64,000 nucleotides of DNA, taken from Streptomyces sp. V3I8. Its GTDB lineage: Bacteria; Actinomycetota; Actinomycetes; Streptomycetales; Streptomycetaceae. The notes under the pieces were generated by a model, which saw only the letters and a program-made list of their open reading frames with translations, had not been told where the DNA came from and did no database searches. Shown here piece after piece: positions 18,376 to 26,655 of this stretch; position 1 is the first letter of the stretch, and each line of letters starts with the position of its first letter. The DNA is taken from contig NZ_JAUSZL010000002.1 of NCBI RefSeq assembly GCF_030817535.1, positions 2,356,001 through 2,420,000 of the forward strand, in the 5' to 3' direction. Made by a program: the position numbers and the translations under genes.

Positions 18376-18986
18376 GACCTTCGACCGGCATCCGGATCTT
18401 CAGCCCACCCCGCCCGTACGAAGAGCCGGAAGGCGGCTCCTTCGATCCGGCACGCCCCGAAAAAAGCCTGGCCGGACGGCGTTCACACACCGGAGTGGCG
18501 CTCCGCACCAGCATCACAAGGGCGGCGCGTGCCGGTCACCGCGCGGACCTGGTGCGGGTCGGGGAGGAGCTGGTGCTCCCCTTCATGCAGGACGTCCCCA
18601 TGGCCGGGTGGGCGGCGGTGCGTTCGGTGACGAAGTCAGCTCCGTAGGTGCTCGTCTTCAGCAGCCCGCACACCTCGGCGACACCGTCGCCTTCCTCGGT
18701 GTCGCCTGTTCGGCGCAGCGGATCCATGGTGTCGGACGGACCGCGTCTCGGCTCAGGCACCCAAGCGCCCACTCGCGCTCATTGGAACGAAGGCGGCCCA
18801 GCCGTCCGCCGGAGACACGAGCACCGGCCCTTGGGGAAGTCGACTGCCCCGCACGAGCTTGCCGCGCCCCGCCGTCGGAGAAGGAAACGGGAAACAGCTT
18901 CGATCGCCTTGTCCGTCCGGGAGTTGGTGCCGCACTCTTTCGTGCAGCACCGCCTCGACCCGGATGACCGGGTTTGGGAGGTTCCC
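18376..18986. other. Intergenic stretch with no convincing gene
   Basis: About 610 bases between the conflict cluster and the XRE regulator. Several open frames exist on both strands but none has a ribosome site plus protein-like composition, and I see no tRNA or repeat array. A good ribosome site (GGGAGG at 18976-18981) at the far end serves the XRE gene. This stretch presumably holds the promoter of the downstream TIR operon and the left edge of the accessory island. Confidence 0.5.
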
Positions 18987-20302
18987 GTGCCACATCCGTC
19001 CACCCCGTTCGGCGAGGAACTGAGGAAGCGGCGTCTGGAGGCCGGACTGAGCCTTACGGACCTGTCCGTTCTCGTGCACTACAGCAAGGCGCAGCTCAGC
19101 AAGGTCGAGCGGGGCATCAAGGCACCCAGCCGTGATCTCGCGCGGCTGTGCGACCCGGCACTCGGTGCCGACGGGGCACTGATCGCCCTGAGCATCCCTA
19201 CCGCTGTCGACTCACCTGCCGTGTCGGCGCCAGGCCGGGTCGAGGAGGAGAACTGGATGATGCAGTTGTCACCGGACGGCCCGAACTCGTTCGGGCCCGT
19301 GGGCCGGCGTGAGGTGATGAACGCCGGTGTCGCCTCGTTGATGACCTGGAGGTCGGACGGATCGGGTCCGGTTTCCCCGGCCGCCGGCGCCGGCATGCTG
19401 GAAGCCTCACGCTCCCTGTTCACGCACTACCGCAGACTCGGTCAGACCGTGGAACCCGGTCTGCTCCTGCCCGTTCTGATCGCGCAGACACACACGCTGC
19501 GGGAGCTGTCGGCGCAGAGCGACAGCTCCACCAGGCGCCGCCTGCTGGCGCTCGGTTCCCGGTACGCCGAGTACGTGGGCTGGCTGGTGCAGGAGACCGG
19601 GGACGAGCGTGCGGCGCTGTGGTGGACACAGCGGTCGGTCTGGCCGCCGCCGGCGGTGATCAGGCACTGGCCGGTTATGCGCTGGTCCGCAGGGCGTTGG
19701 TCACGCTGTACCGGGAGGACGCCGAGCAGACGATCGCGCTGGCCCGCCGGGCGCAGAGCGGCGTGCTGCCGCCACGGATCCGCGGTCTCGCCGCACAGCG
19801 CGAAGCGCAGGGTCATGCCCTCGCCGGTGATGTCGGCGCCTGTCTACGTGCCCTGGACCGGGCTCGTACCCTGCTCGCCCGCCGGAACGACATCGCCGAA
19901 GGCGCTGACGGCCCGGTGATCGGCTCCATGCATCTTCCCGATTCGGTCGGCATGATCACCGGCTGGTGCCTCGTCGATCTCGGGCGGCCGCGCGAGGCGG
20001 GTGAGGAACTGGATCGGCAGCTCACTCTGGTCGGCCCCGACGCGGTGCGTACACAGGTCCGGTACGGCGTACGCCGCGCGCTCGCCTATGCCTCCGCCGG
20101 CGAGATCGACCACGCCTGCGCGCTGACGGAGCCACTGCTCGACGGCGTGACGGCGGTGCGCTCGGCGACCGTCACGACCGATCTCCGACGGCTCGTCCGG
20201 GTGTTGGGCCGCTACCCGGACCATCCACCGGTACGCCGGCTGGCACCGCGGCTCGGCACCTTGTCACGCCCGACCACCCCTCTTGAGGAGTCACCGTCAT
20301 GA
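18987..20302 (+). pseudogene. XRE-family regulator with helical-repeat C-terminus, apparent 1-base frameshift
   Basis: GTG 18987 follows GGGAGG at good spacing. Residues 8-60 are an XRE helix-turn-helix (FGEELRKRRLEAGLSLTDLS, then SKAQLSKVERGIKAPS). The C-terminal half is a helical, TPR-like region common in Streptomyces regulators, recognisable from YAEYVGWLVQETGDERAALWWT. After WWT (base 19628) the family pattern continues only in another frame (AVGLAAAGGDQALAGYALVRRALVTLYREDAEQT) to the stop at 20302, as expected from loss of one base near 19628-19631 (ACACAGCG). A full-length product would be about 438 residues. The stop overlaps the TIR gene start, so it would normally be the first gene and regulator of the TIR operon. 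Either the regulator is inactivated here or the base is a sequencing error. Confidence 0.7.
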
Positions 20303-21036
20303 GCGAGATCTTCATCAACTACCGCACCGGGGACGGGGAGAAGACCGCGGCCCTACTGCGTCAAGGGCTGTCGCACCGCTTCGGTCCAGGACACGCGTTC
20401 CACGCGTCACAGTCCATCGTCCCCGGTGAAAGCTGGCCCGAACGGCTACTGGCCGCGGTACGGCGCAGCTCCGTACTCCTGGCCGTCATCGGACCGGACT
20501 GGACGAACTTCCGTACCCGGCTGGAGGACCCCGAGGACTGGGTGCGCAAGGAGATCGAGGAGGCTTTCACCTGTGAGGTCCCGGTGGTCCCCGTTCTGGA
20601 CGGACGCAAAACCAGCCGGCTGAGCAAGGCCGATCTCCCGCCCGCGTTGCAACGGCTCGCCGATCTCCAGTCCATCGCGTTCGACTCCGGTGACACCGAC
20701 GTGTGTGTCGCGCGCATCGGTGATCTGATGGCCGACCTGATTCCCGGCCTTGACGACCGGTCAGGGACCGAGGCGGGGACGCCCGCGCCGGGCAGCGTGA
20801 CCAATTCCATCGGGACCGTGAGCGGTACAGCCGTACAGAGCCGTGACTTCACCGGTGACGTCGGCACGGTCGTCAAGGGCGCCCACGGTCCTGTCCACAC
20901 CGGGAACGGCAACATCTACTCGCATTCACGTCATGTCTCGGGCGGTGACGGAATGACGTACTCCGAGGGTGACCACCACGGTGCCGTCCAGCACCGGTTC
21001 GGCGAACGGGACGGTCACGAGGACAAGGACCGGTGA
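20299..21036 (+). CDS. TIR-domain protein with VQ-motif glycine-rich tail
   Basis: Protein of 245 residues; ATG 20299 in an ATGA overlap, with GAGGAG upstream. Residues 1-150 are a TIR domain: IFINYRTGD at 4-12, FGPGHAFHASQSIVPGESW at 28-46, LLAVIGPDW at 60-68, DWVRKEIEEAF at 80-90 and VPVVPVLDG at 94-102. Glu85 in WVRKEIEE is the best candidate for the NADase glutamate. The tail (about 155-245) is Gly/Ser/Thr-rich and beta-like, with SGTAVQSRDFTGDV at 175-188 and HGPVHTGNGNIYSHS. A closely related motif ends the small protein at 24096. TIR domains act as NAD-consuming effectors or as signal makers; the tail probably mediates assembly with partner proteins. Effector identity is inferred. Confidence 0.85.
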   Translation: MSEIFINYRTGDGEKTAALLRQGLSHRFGPGHAFHASQSIVPGESWPERLLAAVRRSSVLLAVIGPDWTNFRTRLEDPEDWVRKEIEEAFTCEVPVVPVLDGRKTSRLSKADLPPALQRLADLQSIAFDSGDTDVCVARIGDLMADLIPGLDDRSGTEAGTPAPGSVTNSIGTVSGTAVQSRDFTGDVGTVVKGAHGPVHTGNGNIYSHSRHVSGGDGMTYSEGDHHGAVQHRFGERDGHEDKDR

Positions 21037-23021
21037 ACCAGCGCACCGGCACCTGGGTCCGGGACTCGGGCGTCACGGTCACGGGCCCTGGCGACGTCTA
21101 CATCGGAACGCAACTGCAGGACTCGGACAGGCCGGCGTTCCGCCGCGTCGCCGAGGACCAACTCCGCCGGCTGCGCTACGTACTGGTCGCTCCGCCGCGT
21201 ATGGGCGAGGCTCGTGCCGTACTCGCCGACACCGGCACCGTCATCCTGGAGGGTGTCCCGGGCAGCGGCCGGGCGGCTGCGGCCCGCGTACTGCTGCACG
21301 AACATCACCGGGACAGTGGTGTCTTCCACGAACTCCTGCCCGGTGAGGAGGGGGAGCTGTCCCTCCAGGACCCCGCTCTGGTCGGGACCGGTGATCAGTT
21401 GCTGCTGGACCTGTCCGCCGCGGACGACCGCCGCTGGGCAGCGGCCCAGGCCGACCTCCCGGCGCTGCGCAAGGCCGTGCACGAGCAACGGGCTCATCTG
21501 GTCGTGGTCATGCCGCACCTCGGCGTTCTCGAACCGGACCTGCAGTACTGTCGCGTGGTAATCGAACGGCCACACGGTATCGGCGTACTCAAGCGGCATC
21601 TGCGCCTGCACGGTGTGCCGCCTGAGGAATACCTCCGGTCGAACGGCACCGTCACCGGTTTCCTGACGGCGAACAGGCCGATGCGGGAGATTGCGGAATT
21701 CGCCGACCTGGTGCGCCGAGCACGCGAGGCCGGTCAGCCCGGGGACGGATTCGGTCAGTGGTGCGAGGCGGCCTGGCGGGCTCGAAACGACGGCCGACGG
21801 GAAGCCGCCGCGCTCGTCACCAAACTGAGGGAGGCGCCGCAACGAGCCCTGCTGATCGCGGTGTCCATGCTGCACGGGGCGCATGCCGATGTCGTTCACC
21901 GCGCGGCCGAACAACTGCTGAGCGCCCTCGGGCCTCCGTCGGAGGGCGACTCGCCGCTGCAGCACCGGGACCTCGCCGAGCGGCTCCTCGAGATCTCGGC
22001 CACTGCCACCCCCGACGGACAGGTCCGGTTCGAGAAGCTGGACTTCGACTCCGCCGTTCGTGCCCATTTCTGGGACCACATGCCCGATCTCCGTCCTCAC
22101 CTGGGCACCTGGGCCGCGAGCGTGGTGGAGCTGAGGGACCCGCACGTCGTCCCCGTCGTACGCGACGGCCTGGTGGAACGAGTGGCCGGTGAATATCTGC
22201 GGACCGGACGTGCGGACGGCTTGGGCACCCTCATCGAAGGCTGGAGCACCGGTGGGACGAGCCGCCCTCGCCTGGAAGCGGCCGTTCATGCGCTCACCCG
22301 CGGGCTGGCGGACCCGGTGCACGCCAGGGACTTCCGCGAGCAGATCTACCAGTGGTGCGCCAAACGGCAACTCAAGGGGGAGTTCGCGCAGGTGCTGGTC
22401 CGCGTCTGCGCCGACGTCCTCGCGACCAGTCATCCCGATCAAGCCCTGGTCAGGCTCTACCACCTGGCCCGGCGTGAGCGCGGCACGACGCGTGCCCGGC
22501 AGGCGCTGTGCGAACTGGTGGCGCGCAGCCGCCGACTGCACCGCGTGCTGCTCCACCGTCTCGCCCATTCCGACCTCTCACCCGCCAATCTCGGGATCTT
22601 CCTCCAGATCAGCGACCCCGAACTGTTGACGCAGCACACCGGCACTTCGCACACGCTGGTCGACGAACAGGGCGCACAGGGCTCCCTGACAACCTGTTGG
22701 CACGCGGTACTGGCCGAGCTGCCGCCTCCGCAGTGGCAGGCCGAAGCACGACGCTGGCTCCACTGGGCGGCCGTCGACACCGGACCGCACGGCGGGCTCC
22801 TGCTGGACCTCCTCGTCAACGCGGCACAGCGGTGCACGGAGAAACGGGGCGAGGTCTTCGCTCTGCTGTACGCGTGCGCCCGCGACGCCGAGCGCACCGG
22901 CCCGGGGGATGCGGCGCGGGCCGCGGAGACTACCGGTCTGCTGCTCCACAAGATCAGCGCGGCTCAAGGCATCGCTCCGGCCACACCGCCGACGACCTCA
23001 CCCAGGGGGACTCGACCATGA
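21033..23021 (+). CDS. STAND/AAA-like ATPase with arginine in place of the Walker A lysine
   Basis: Protein of 662 residues starting at GTG 21033 (GTGA overlap with the TIR gene). It begins with a short beta/Gly segment (SGVTVTGPGDVYIGT, 12-26), followed by the nucleotide-binding domain: GVPGSGR at 74-80 sits where a Walker A GxxGxGK would be, and QLLLDLSAAD at 122-131 resembles Walker B. Another hydrophobic strand, AHLVVVMPH, follows at 154-162. The remaining 450 residues are helical, compatible with a repeat-type sensor. This arrangement (switch ATPase plus helical sensor, next to a TIR effector) is that of a two-component NLR-like unit. The Lys-to-Arg change may weaken ATP hydrolysis. I could not place the sensor in a named family. 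Confidence 0.65.
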   Translation: MNQRTGTWVRDSGVTVTGPGDVYIGTQLQDSDRPAFRRVAEDQLRRLRYVLVAPPRMGEARAVLADTGTVILEGVPGSGRAAAARVLLHEHHRDSGVFHELLPGEEGELSLQDPALVGTGDQLLLDLSAADDRRWAAAQADLPALRKAVHEQRAHLVVVMPHLGVLEPDLQYCRVVIERPHGIGVLKRHLRLHGVPPEEYLRSNGTVTGFLTANRPMREIAEFADLVRRAREAGQPGDGFGQWCEAAWRARNDGRREAAALVTKLREAPQRALLIAVSMLHGAHADVVHRAAEQLLSALGPPSEGDSPLQHRDLAERLLEISATATPDGQVRFEKLDFDSAVRAHFWDHMPDLRPHLGTWAASVVELRDPHVVPVVRDGLVERVAGEYLRTGRADGLGTLIEGWSTGGTSRPRLEAAVHALTRGLADPVHARDFREQIYQWCAKRQLKGEFAQVLVRVCADVLATSHPDQALVRLYHLARRERGTTRARQALCELVARSRRLHRVLLHRLAHSDLSPANLGIFLQISDPELLTQHTGTSHTLVDEQGAQGSLTTCWHAVLAELPPPQWQAEARRWLHWAAVDTGPHGGLLLDLLVNAAQRCTEKRGEVFALLYACARDAERTGPGDAARAAETTGLLLHKISAAQGIAPATPPTTSPRGTRP

Positions 23022-24085
23022 CCACCGCACGGAAAACCACAACCGTCTTCCTCACCGTTCTGAGCGGTCTCCTGCTGAGCATCATCGGTCTGACGCAGCG
23101 GTGGCCCGCATGGGCCTGGCCACTGCTGGCAGTGCTGCTGCTCGTCGTCCCCGCAGCCGTCTTCCGGATTGCCGCGATGCGCCGCGGCACAGTGCCTGTG
23201 GCTTTCGAAGAGCAGCTCACGGCCGCCCCCATGGAACGCACGGACCACCGCGTCAGTCAGGTCGTGCTGCCCAGCAAGTGGGCCGACTACGACTTCGTCT
23301 TCTCCGCGACGGTGCGCTGGTACCTCGTCGACGCTCCCGCGAGTGCCCCCGTTCTCAACCCGGCGGGCCTTGCCGTCGACGCGGTCCTGAAGCGGGCCCG
23401 CGCCATCACCGAGCAACGAGAACCGGTCCGGGCTTCGCTCGTCGAGCAGGAACTGTCCGGTGCCCTCAGCCGGATGCTGCCCGAGCTCACCGGGCACCTC
23501 CAAGCGATGGCGGAGAACGTCCAGCTCGTCCTGGTACAGCAGGACCAGGAGCGCCTCGACAAGCTCGCCGACGTACGCAAGGACGAGGAAGTCTGGGCGC
23601 ACCAGCGCAAGTACGAGCAGAGCAGGCGCCGGTACTTGGGCGAGGACGTCCTCAAAAACACCGGCAGTGCCGTGGTCTGGTGGCTCACCAAGAACGACGA
23701 ACACGTGGAACACACGGTGAACGACCTGGCCTTGCTCGCTCAGCTCACCTCGGCGGCCAATGACACCGACATTCCCGAACGGCTTCGGGATCTGATCTCT
23801 CAGCAGGCCGGCGAGCCGACGACGTCGGACTTTCCCAGGGAGGAGCCTCCCTCAGCGCCGCAGGGACGGGAGACGGCCACGATGCATCTCTCCGACTTCC
23901 TCGACAGCATCGGCTTCACCGACGGAGATGTACGCCGTCCGATGCTCGCCGCGCAGATCGCCGGCCTCATCAAGGAACAGAACCGCCACGAGACCGCCGA
24001 GGAGATCCAGCACCGCTTCGATCCGCCGGCGTCCCTCGCTCCGGACGACGACGAGGCGCCCGCCTCCGGCTCCGCCCTCGCCTAG
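23018..24085 (+). CDS. Membrane-anchored SPFH-like protein of the TIR operon
   Basis: Protein of 355 residues; ATG 23018 in an ATGA overlap with GGGGGA upstream. Two adjacent membrane helices lie at about 9-26 (VFLTVLSGLLLSIIGL) and 31-51 (AWPLLAVLLLVVPAAVF). The cytoplasmic part resembles an SPFH domain: ADYDFVFSATVRWYLVD at about 88-104, then the helix VDAVLKRARAITEQREPV, a second helix rich in LE pairs, and a charged coiled segment (QDQERLDKLADVRKDEEVW). The C-terminus (about 280-355) is a separate small helical domain after a Pro/Glu linker. Such proteins build ring-like or lattice assemblies at the membrane. The TIR/ATPase pair probably acts there. A second, unanchored SPFH-like gene sits at 1995 in the neighbouring cluster. 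Confidence 0.6.
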   Translation: MTTARKTTTVFLTVLSGLLLSIIGLTQRWPAWAWPLLAVLLLVVPAAVFRIAAMRRGTVPVAFEEQLTAAPMERTDHRVSQVVLPSKWADYDFVFSATVRWYLVDAPASAPVLNPAGLAVDAVLKRARAITEQREPVRASLVEQELSGALSRMLPELTGHLQAMAENVQLVLVQQDQERLDKLADVRKDEEVWAHQRKYEQSRRRYLGEDVLKNTGSAVVWWLTKNDEHVEHTVNDLALLAQLTSAANDTDIPERLRDLISQQAGEPTTSDFPREEPPSAPQGRETATMHLSDFLDSIGFTDGDVRRPMLAAQIAGLIKEQNRHETAEEIQHRFDPPASLAPDDDEAPASGSALA

Positions 24086-24095
24086 GAGAAGAAAC

Positions 24096-24536
24096 ATGGA
24101 CAGCGAACTGGCCGTACTCGCGGCGTCGGGCGCCACCACACTGGTCTCCCTGATGGTCACCGACTCCTGGACACACGCCCGGGAACTCGTCGGGCGGTAC
24201 CTGACCCGCACAGGCGCGGACCCCGACACGTTCGACGACATGCAGGACGCGAGGACCCGGCTCCTCGCCGCCGACGTCAAGGAACGTGAACGGACCGCCC
24301 GCGAGATCAGCCGACGATACGGTGACCGTCTGCGCCGATTCGCGGAAGCTGACGACGGCAGCGGCGAAGCCCTGCGCGCTCTGCTGACCTCGTTACTGCA
24401 ACTCTCGGCGTCCGCGACAGGCACCTGGCGCACGGTGGACAACCGCATCAGCGGAGGAGTCCAGCACGGTCCCGTCGTCCAGTCGGGCACCGTTGCCGGG
24501 CTGACCTTCCACGTGGATCACGTCGATCGCCAGTAG
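24096..24536 (+). CDS. Small helical protein ending in a VQ-motif tail, last gene of the TIR operon
   Basis: Protein of 146 residues with a good ribosome site (AGGAGAAG) 10 nt after the previous stop. An N-terminal hydrophobic helix (LAVLAASGATTLVSLMV, 5-21) is followed by charged helices to about 108. The last 30 residues switch to a Gly/Val beta-like segment, SGGVQHGPVVQSGTVAGL (119-136), which parallels the TIR tail (SGTAVQSRDFTGDV). Similar short tails recur in actinobacterial proteins encoded next to NLR-like ATPases, where I suspect amyloid-type or beta-solenoid assembly. Within the operon it would be an adaptor or nucleating factor. Function is not established. Confidence 0.65.
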   Translation: MDSELAVLAASGATTLVSLMVTDSWTHARELVGRYLTRTGADPDTFDDMQDARTRLLAADVKERERTAREISRRYGDRLRRFAEADDGSGEALRALLTSLLQLSASATGTWRTVDNRISGGVQHGPVVQSGTVAGLTFHVDHVDRQ

Positions 24537-24553
24537 CGCCAGTAGCGCCAGTG
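24528..24553 (+). repeat. 9-bp tandem repeat across the stop codon of the small VQ-tail gene
   Basis: CGCCAGTAG occurs twice in full (24528-24536 and 24537-24545) and once shortened (CGCCAGTG, 24546-24553). The first copy contains the TAG stop, so the repeats supply a tandem stop codon in frame at 24543-24545. Confidence 0.8.
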
Positions 24554-24726
24554 CAGGCAGGGCACCGCGCACTCCTGTGCTCTGTCAACCCGTTCCTGCC
24601 CCGGCGCGGATGACAAGGGAGCCACGCCTTCCAGTGCACAGCGTTCCATGCCGGCTTGACCTGAGCAGGGCAGGGCCACGCATGAGGGCAGGACATGCGC
24701 GTTCCCTGCCCTCACGTCGTCGACCA

Positions 24727-25119
24727 TCAGGAAACGGGGAACCAGGCCGCCAGGCGCTTGGCGATGACCGGTACATCGATGTTGTCCTGTGCAACGTCCT
24801 CGACGAATGGGCCGGCAACGGAGACGGGCGGTGGGGCGGTACTGGTACTGACGCCGTTGAAGCGCAGGAAGACGCGCATGGCCAGCCAAGCGGTGCGCTC
24901 GTTGTCGTCGATCAGTGCATGATTGCGGGCGACGGAGTGCAGCAGTGCCGCAGCCTTCTCGTGCAGCGTGGGATACAGCTCGGCTCCGAACACGTTCGTC
25001 CGGGGTCGCTCGACCGCTGACACCAGAAGGCCCATGTCACGGACGCTGTGCTCCGTACCGTTGACCGTACGGGCGATGGCCAGGATTTCGTCGAGCTGGA
25101 TGTAGCGCACGTCGGTCAC
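24727..25119 (-). CDS. doc: Doc-type (Fic-fold) toxin with altered active-site loop
   Basis: Protein of 130 residues, the usual Doc length. The start is GTG at 25119-25117, overlapping the antitoxin stop in a GTGA. The Fic-fold motif reads NHALIDDNERTAW, whereas Doc toxins I know have HxxxDGNKRxAW: the His, first Asp, Asn and Arg are kept, but Gly becomes Asp and Lys becomes Glu. Doc phosphorylates EF-Tu and stops translation; here the changed loop could mean lowered or altered activity. Typical flanking signatures are present: an N-terminal strand (YIQLDEILAIARTVNG) and RDMGLLVSAVERP. It is co-transcribed with the RHH antitoxin upstream. Confidence 0.8.
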   Translation of the reverse strand: MTDVRYIQLDEILAIARTVNGTEHSVRDMGLLVSAVERPRTNVFGAELYPTLHEKAAALLHSVARNHALIDDNERTAWLAMRVFLRFNGVSTSTAPPPVSVAGPFVEDVAQDNIDVPVIAKRLAAWFPVS

Positions 25120-25310
25120 TTCAGGTAGTCCAGGATCTCCGCATCGCTGTCCATGAGCTCGACCAGGACGTCATCGACCTTCAGCTCCGCCCGGTTCTGG
25201 GCGTCACGGATGGCCTCGATGGCGAGTTCCTGCTTGCTGCGGCCCTCCCGGCGAGCCCGCTCGGTGAGCTTCGCGTCAAGGTCGTCGGGGAGTCGAAGTG
25301 TCATCGCCAT
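25116..25310 (-). CDS. Ribbon-helix-helix antitoxin of the Doc pair
   Basis: Protein of 64 residues. ATG 25310 was chosen because a more upstream in-frame ATG (25337) would begin inside the palindromic operator; ATG 25304 is also possible. Residues 3-40 match an RHH/CopG fold: MTLRLPDDLDAKLTERARREG, then SKQELAIEAIRDAQ. The acidic C-terminus (VDDVLVELMDSDAEILDYL) is the likely toxin-neutralising tail. The stop overlaps the toxin start, which fits co-translation. It probably represses its own operon by binding the inverted repeat at 25318-25336. Confidence 0.8.
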   Translation of the reverse strand: MAMTLRLPDDLDAKLTERARREGRSKQELAIEAIRDAQNRAELKVDDVLVELMDSDAEILDYLK

Positions 25311-25317
25311 ACGCCCA

Positions 25318-25336
25318 TGATACCAGTCTGGTATCA
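25318..25336. promoter_or_regulatory. Perfect palindromic operator of the Doc antitoxin-toxin operon
   Basis: TGATACCAGTCTGGTATCA is a 19-bp inverted repeat with 9-bp perfect arms and a single central base. It ends 8 bases upstream of the antitoxin ATG on the minus strand, exactly where an autoregulatory operator is expected for an RHH antitoxin. It is markedly AT-richer than its surroundings. Confidence 0.75.
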
Positions 25337-25399
25337 ACGGTGCTCTCGGTGAGGATCCCGTCCGAAGCGACGTGGCTCAGGGCCGTAAGGGTCCAGCCC

Positions 25400-25735
25400 T
25401 TCAGGTACGGCTTGAGGTCGTCCGGCGTCGGTTCGCGGCGACTCGGTACGACCGGTAGCCGGCTGAGCGGGTCGAGGGCCTGAACGTACCGTCGAGCCCA
25501 GTCCAGCCACCGACTCGCCTCTTCCGTGTCGACGCTGTCCGCTTCCTCGACGCTCACGAGTCGGCGCTCCAATGCGTCGCAGTAGGCGCGCAGCAACATC
25601 GCCTCGTGCCAGTCGCCGGCCTGCTCACGGAGCGCTTCGGCGAACCGAGCCTGCACAGCCTGCTCCCTCGCCTCCGTCCTGGCCGCTTTCCACCGGACCT
25701 CGTGGTCCGCCTTGGCTCGCTCCTCCTCCGCAGAT
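25400..25735 (-). pseudogene. Fragment of an accessory-element protein, truncated at both ends
   Basis: On the minus strand a protein-like frame enters from the junction near 25736 as charged helix (AEEERAKADHEVRWKAARTE), continues as DWHEAMLLRAYCDALERRL and ends near PDDLKPYLKGW at about 25405. After that the frame runs on into the antitoxin promoter region without its normal stop. Proteins with this ending (WREA..LRAYCDAL, then a short acidic tail) are common on actinobacterial mobile elements, but I cannot name the function. The only start-like codon is an internal GTG at 25656. The fragment lies between the TA module and the truncated integrase and is best read as debris of recombination. 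Confidence 0.5.
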
Positions 25736-25736
25736 C

Positions 25737-26612
25737 TCTCCGTCCAAGACCGACACCGAGCGACTCCTGCTGGTCAGCCCGGAACTCGCCGACGTCCTCA
25801 GCACCATCATCAGTCGGCTGCGTCGCCCCAGCGGGATGGTTCCGCTGGTGGCCGCCTACGACGTCCGTGAGAAAGTCCGGAACCCGCCGATGCCACTGCT
25901 GTTCCAGCGTTGCGTCGGCTCCGAGCACCGCGCTTTCACACCGACCGCGATCCGCAAACTGTTGATCAATGCGCTGGCCGCGACCGGGCTGACCAACGCC
26001 GACGGTGAGGCACTGTTCTTCTCTCCCCACGACTTCCGGAGGATCTTCGTCACTGACGCCATCATGAACGGACTGCCCCCGCACATTGCCCAGGTCATCT
26101 GCGGTCACAAGAACATCGACACCACAATCGGATACAAGGCGGTCTACCCTGCCGAGACGATCGAGGCCCACCGAGCCTTCATCGCCCGCCGACGAGCCTC
26201 CCGCCCCGGGAAGGAGTACCGCATCCCGACAGAGGAGGAGTGGGACGCCTTCCTCTCCCACTTCGAGAAGCGGAAGGTGTCCATCGGTACATGCGCACGC
26301 GCCTTCGGATCCCCTTGCATCCATGAGCACGCTTGTGTCAGATGCTCGCTCCTCCGGCCTGATCCAGCCCAACGGTCACGGCTAACTGACATCCGTGACA
26401 ACCTGATCGCCCGGATCGCTGAGGCGGAGCGGGAAGGATGGCTGGGCGAAGTCGAGGGCCTCCAGGTCAGCCTCACCGGCGCGCAAGGCAAGCTGGACCA
26501 GCTCGATGCCGAAGCAGCCCGCCGACCCTCCACAGTCGATCTCGGCATGCCGACCTTCGCCGACGTCGCCATCCGCACCACCACTACGTCGACGGACCAG
26601 CACCGTCCCTGA
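25737..26612 (+). pseudogene. 3' part of a large tyrosine recombinase/integrase (N-terminus lost)
   Basis: The homologous sequence starts abruptly near 25737 (SPSKTDTERLLLVSPELADV) with no ribosome site. About 290 residues remain of a family usually several hundred residues longer. Catalytic elements still visible are HDFRR (His and second Arg), CGHKNIDTT (second His) and the nucleophile Tyr in GYKAVYP. The first catalytic Arg region is missing, so it cannot be active as it stands. The C-terminus carries a CIHEHACVRCSLL zinc-knuckle-like patch and a conserved helical tail (RDNLIARIAEAEREGWLGEV). The same tail recurs at 27085 and 28995. Confidence 0.8.
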
Positions 26613-26655
26613 AATCCATGGTCGCCACGAAGCTGAACTGCCTACGCTCCAACCC

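Noticed and set aside
18340..18385. A hairpin resembling a single type I-E CRISPR repeat (CGCATCCCC...GGGGATGCG)
   Set aside because: Only one copy exists, with no spacers and no cas genes; a terminator fits better.
18333..18967. Several 100-200 codon frames after the conflict cluster
   Set aside because: No ribosome sites, no domain resemblance, and overlapping frames on both strands of similar quality.
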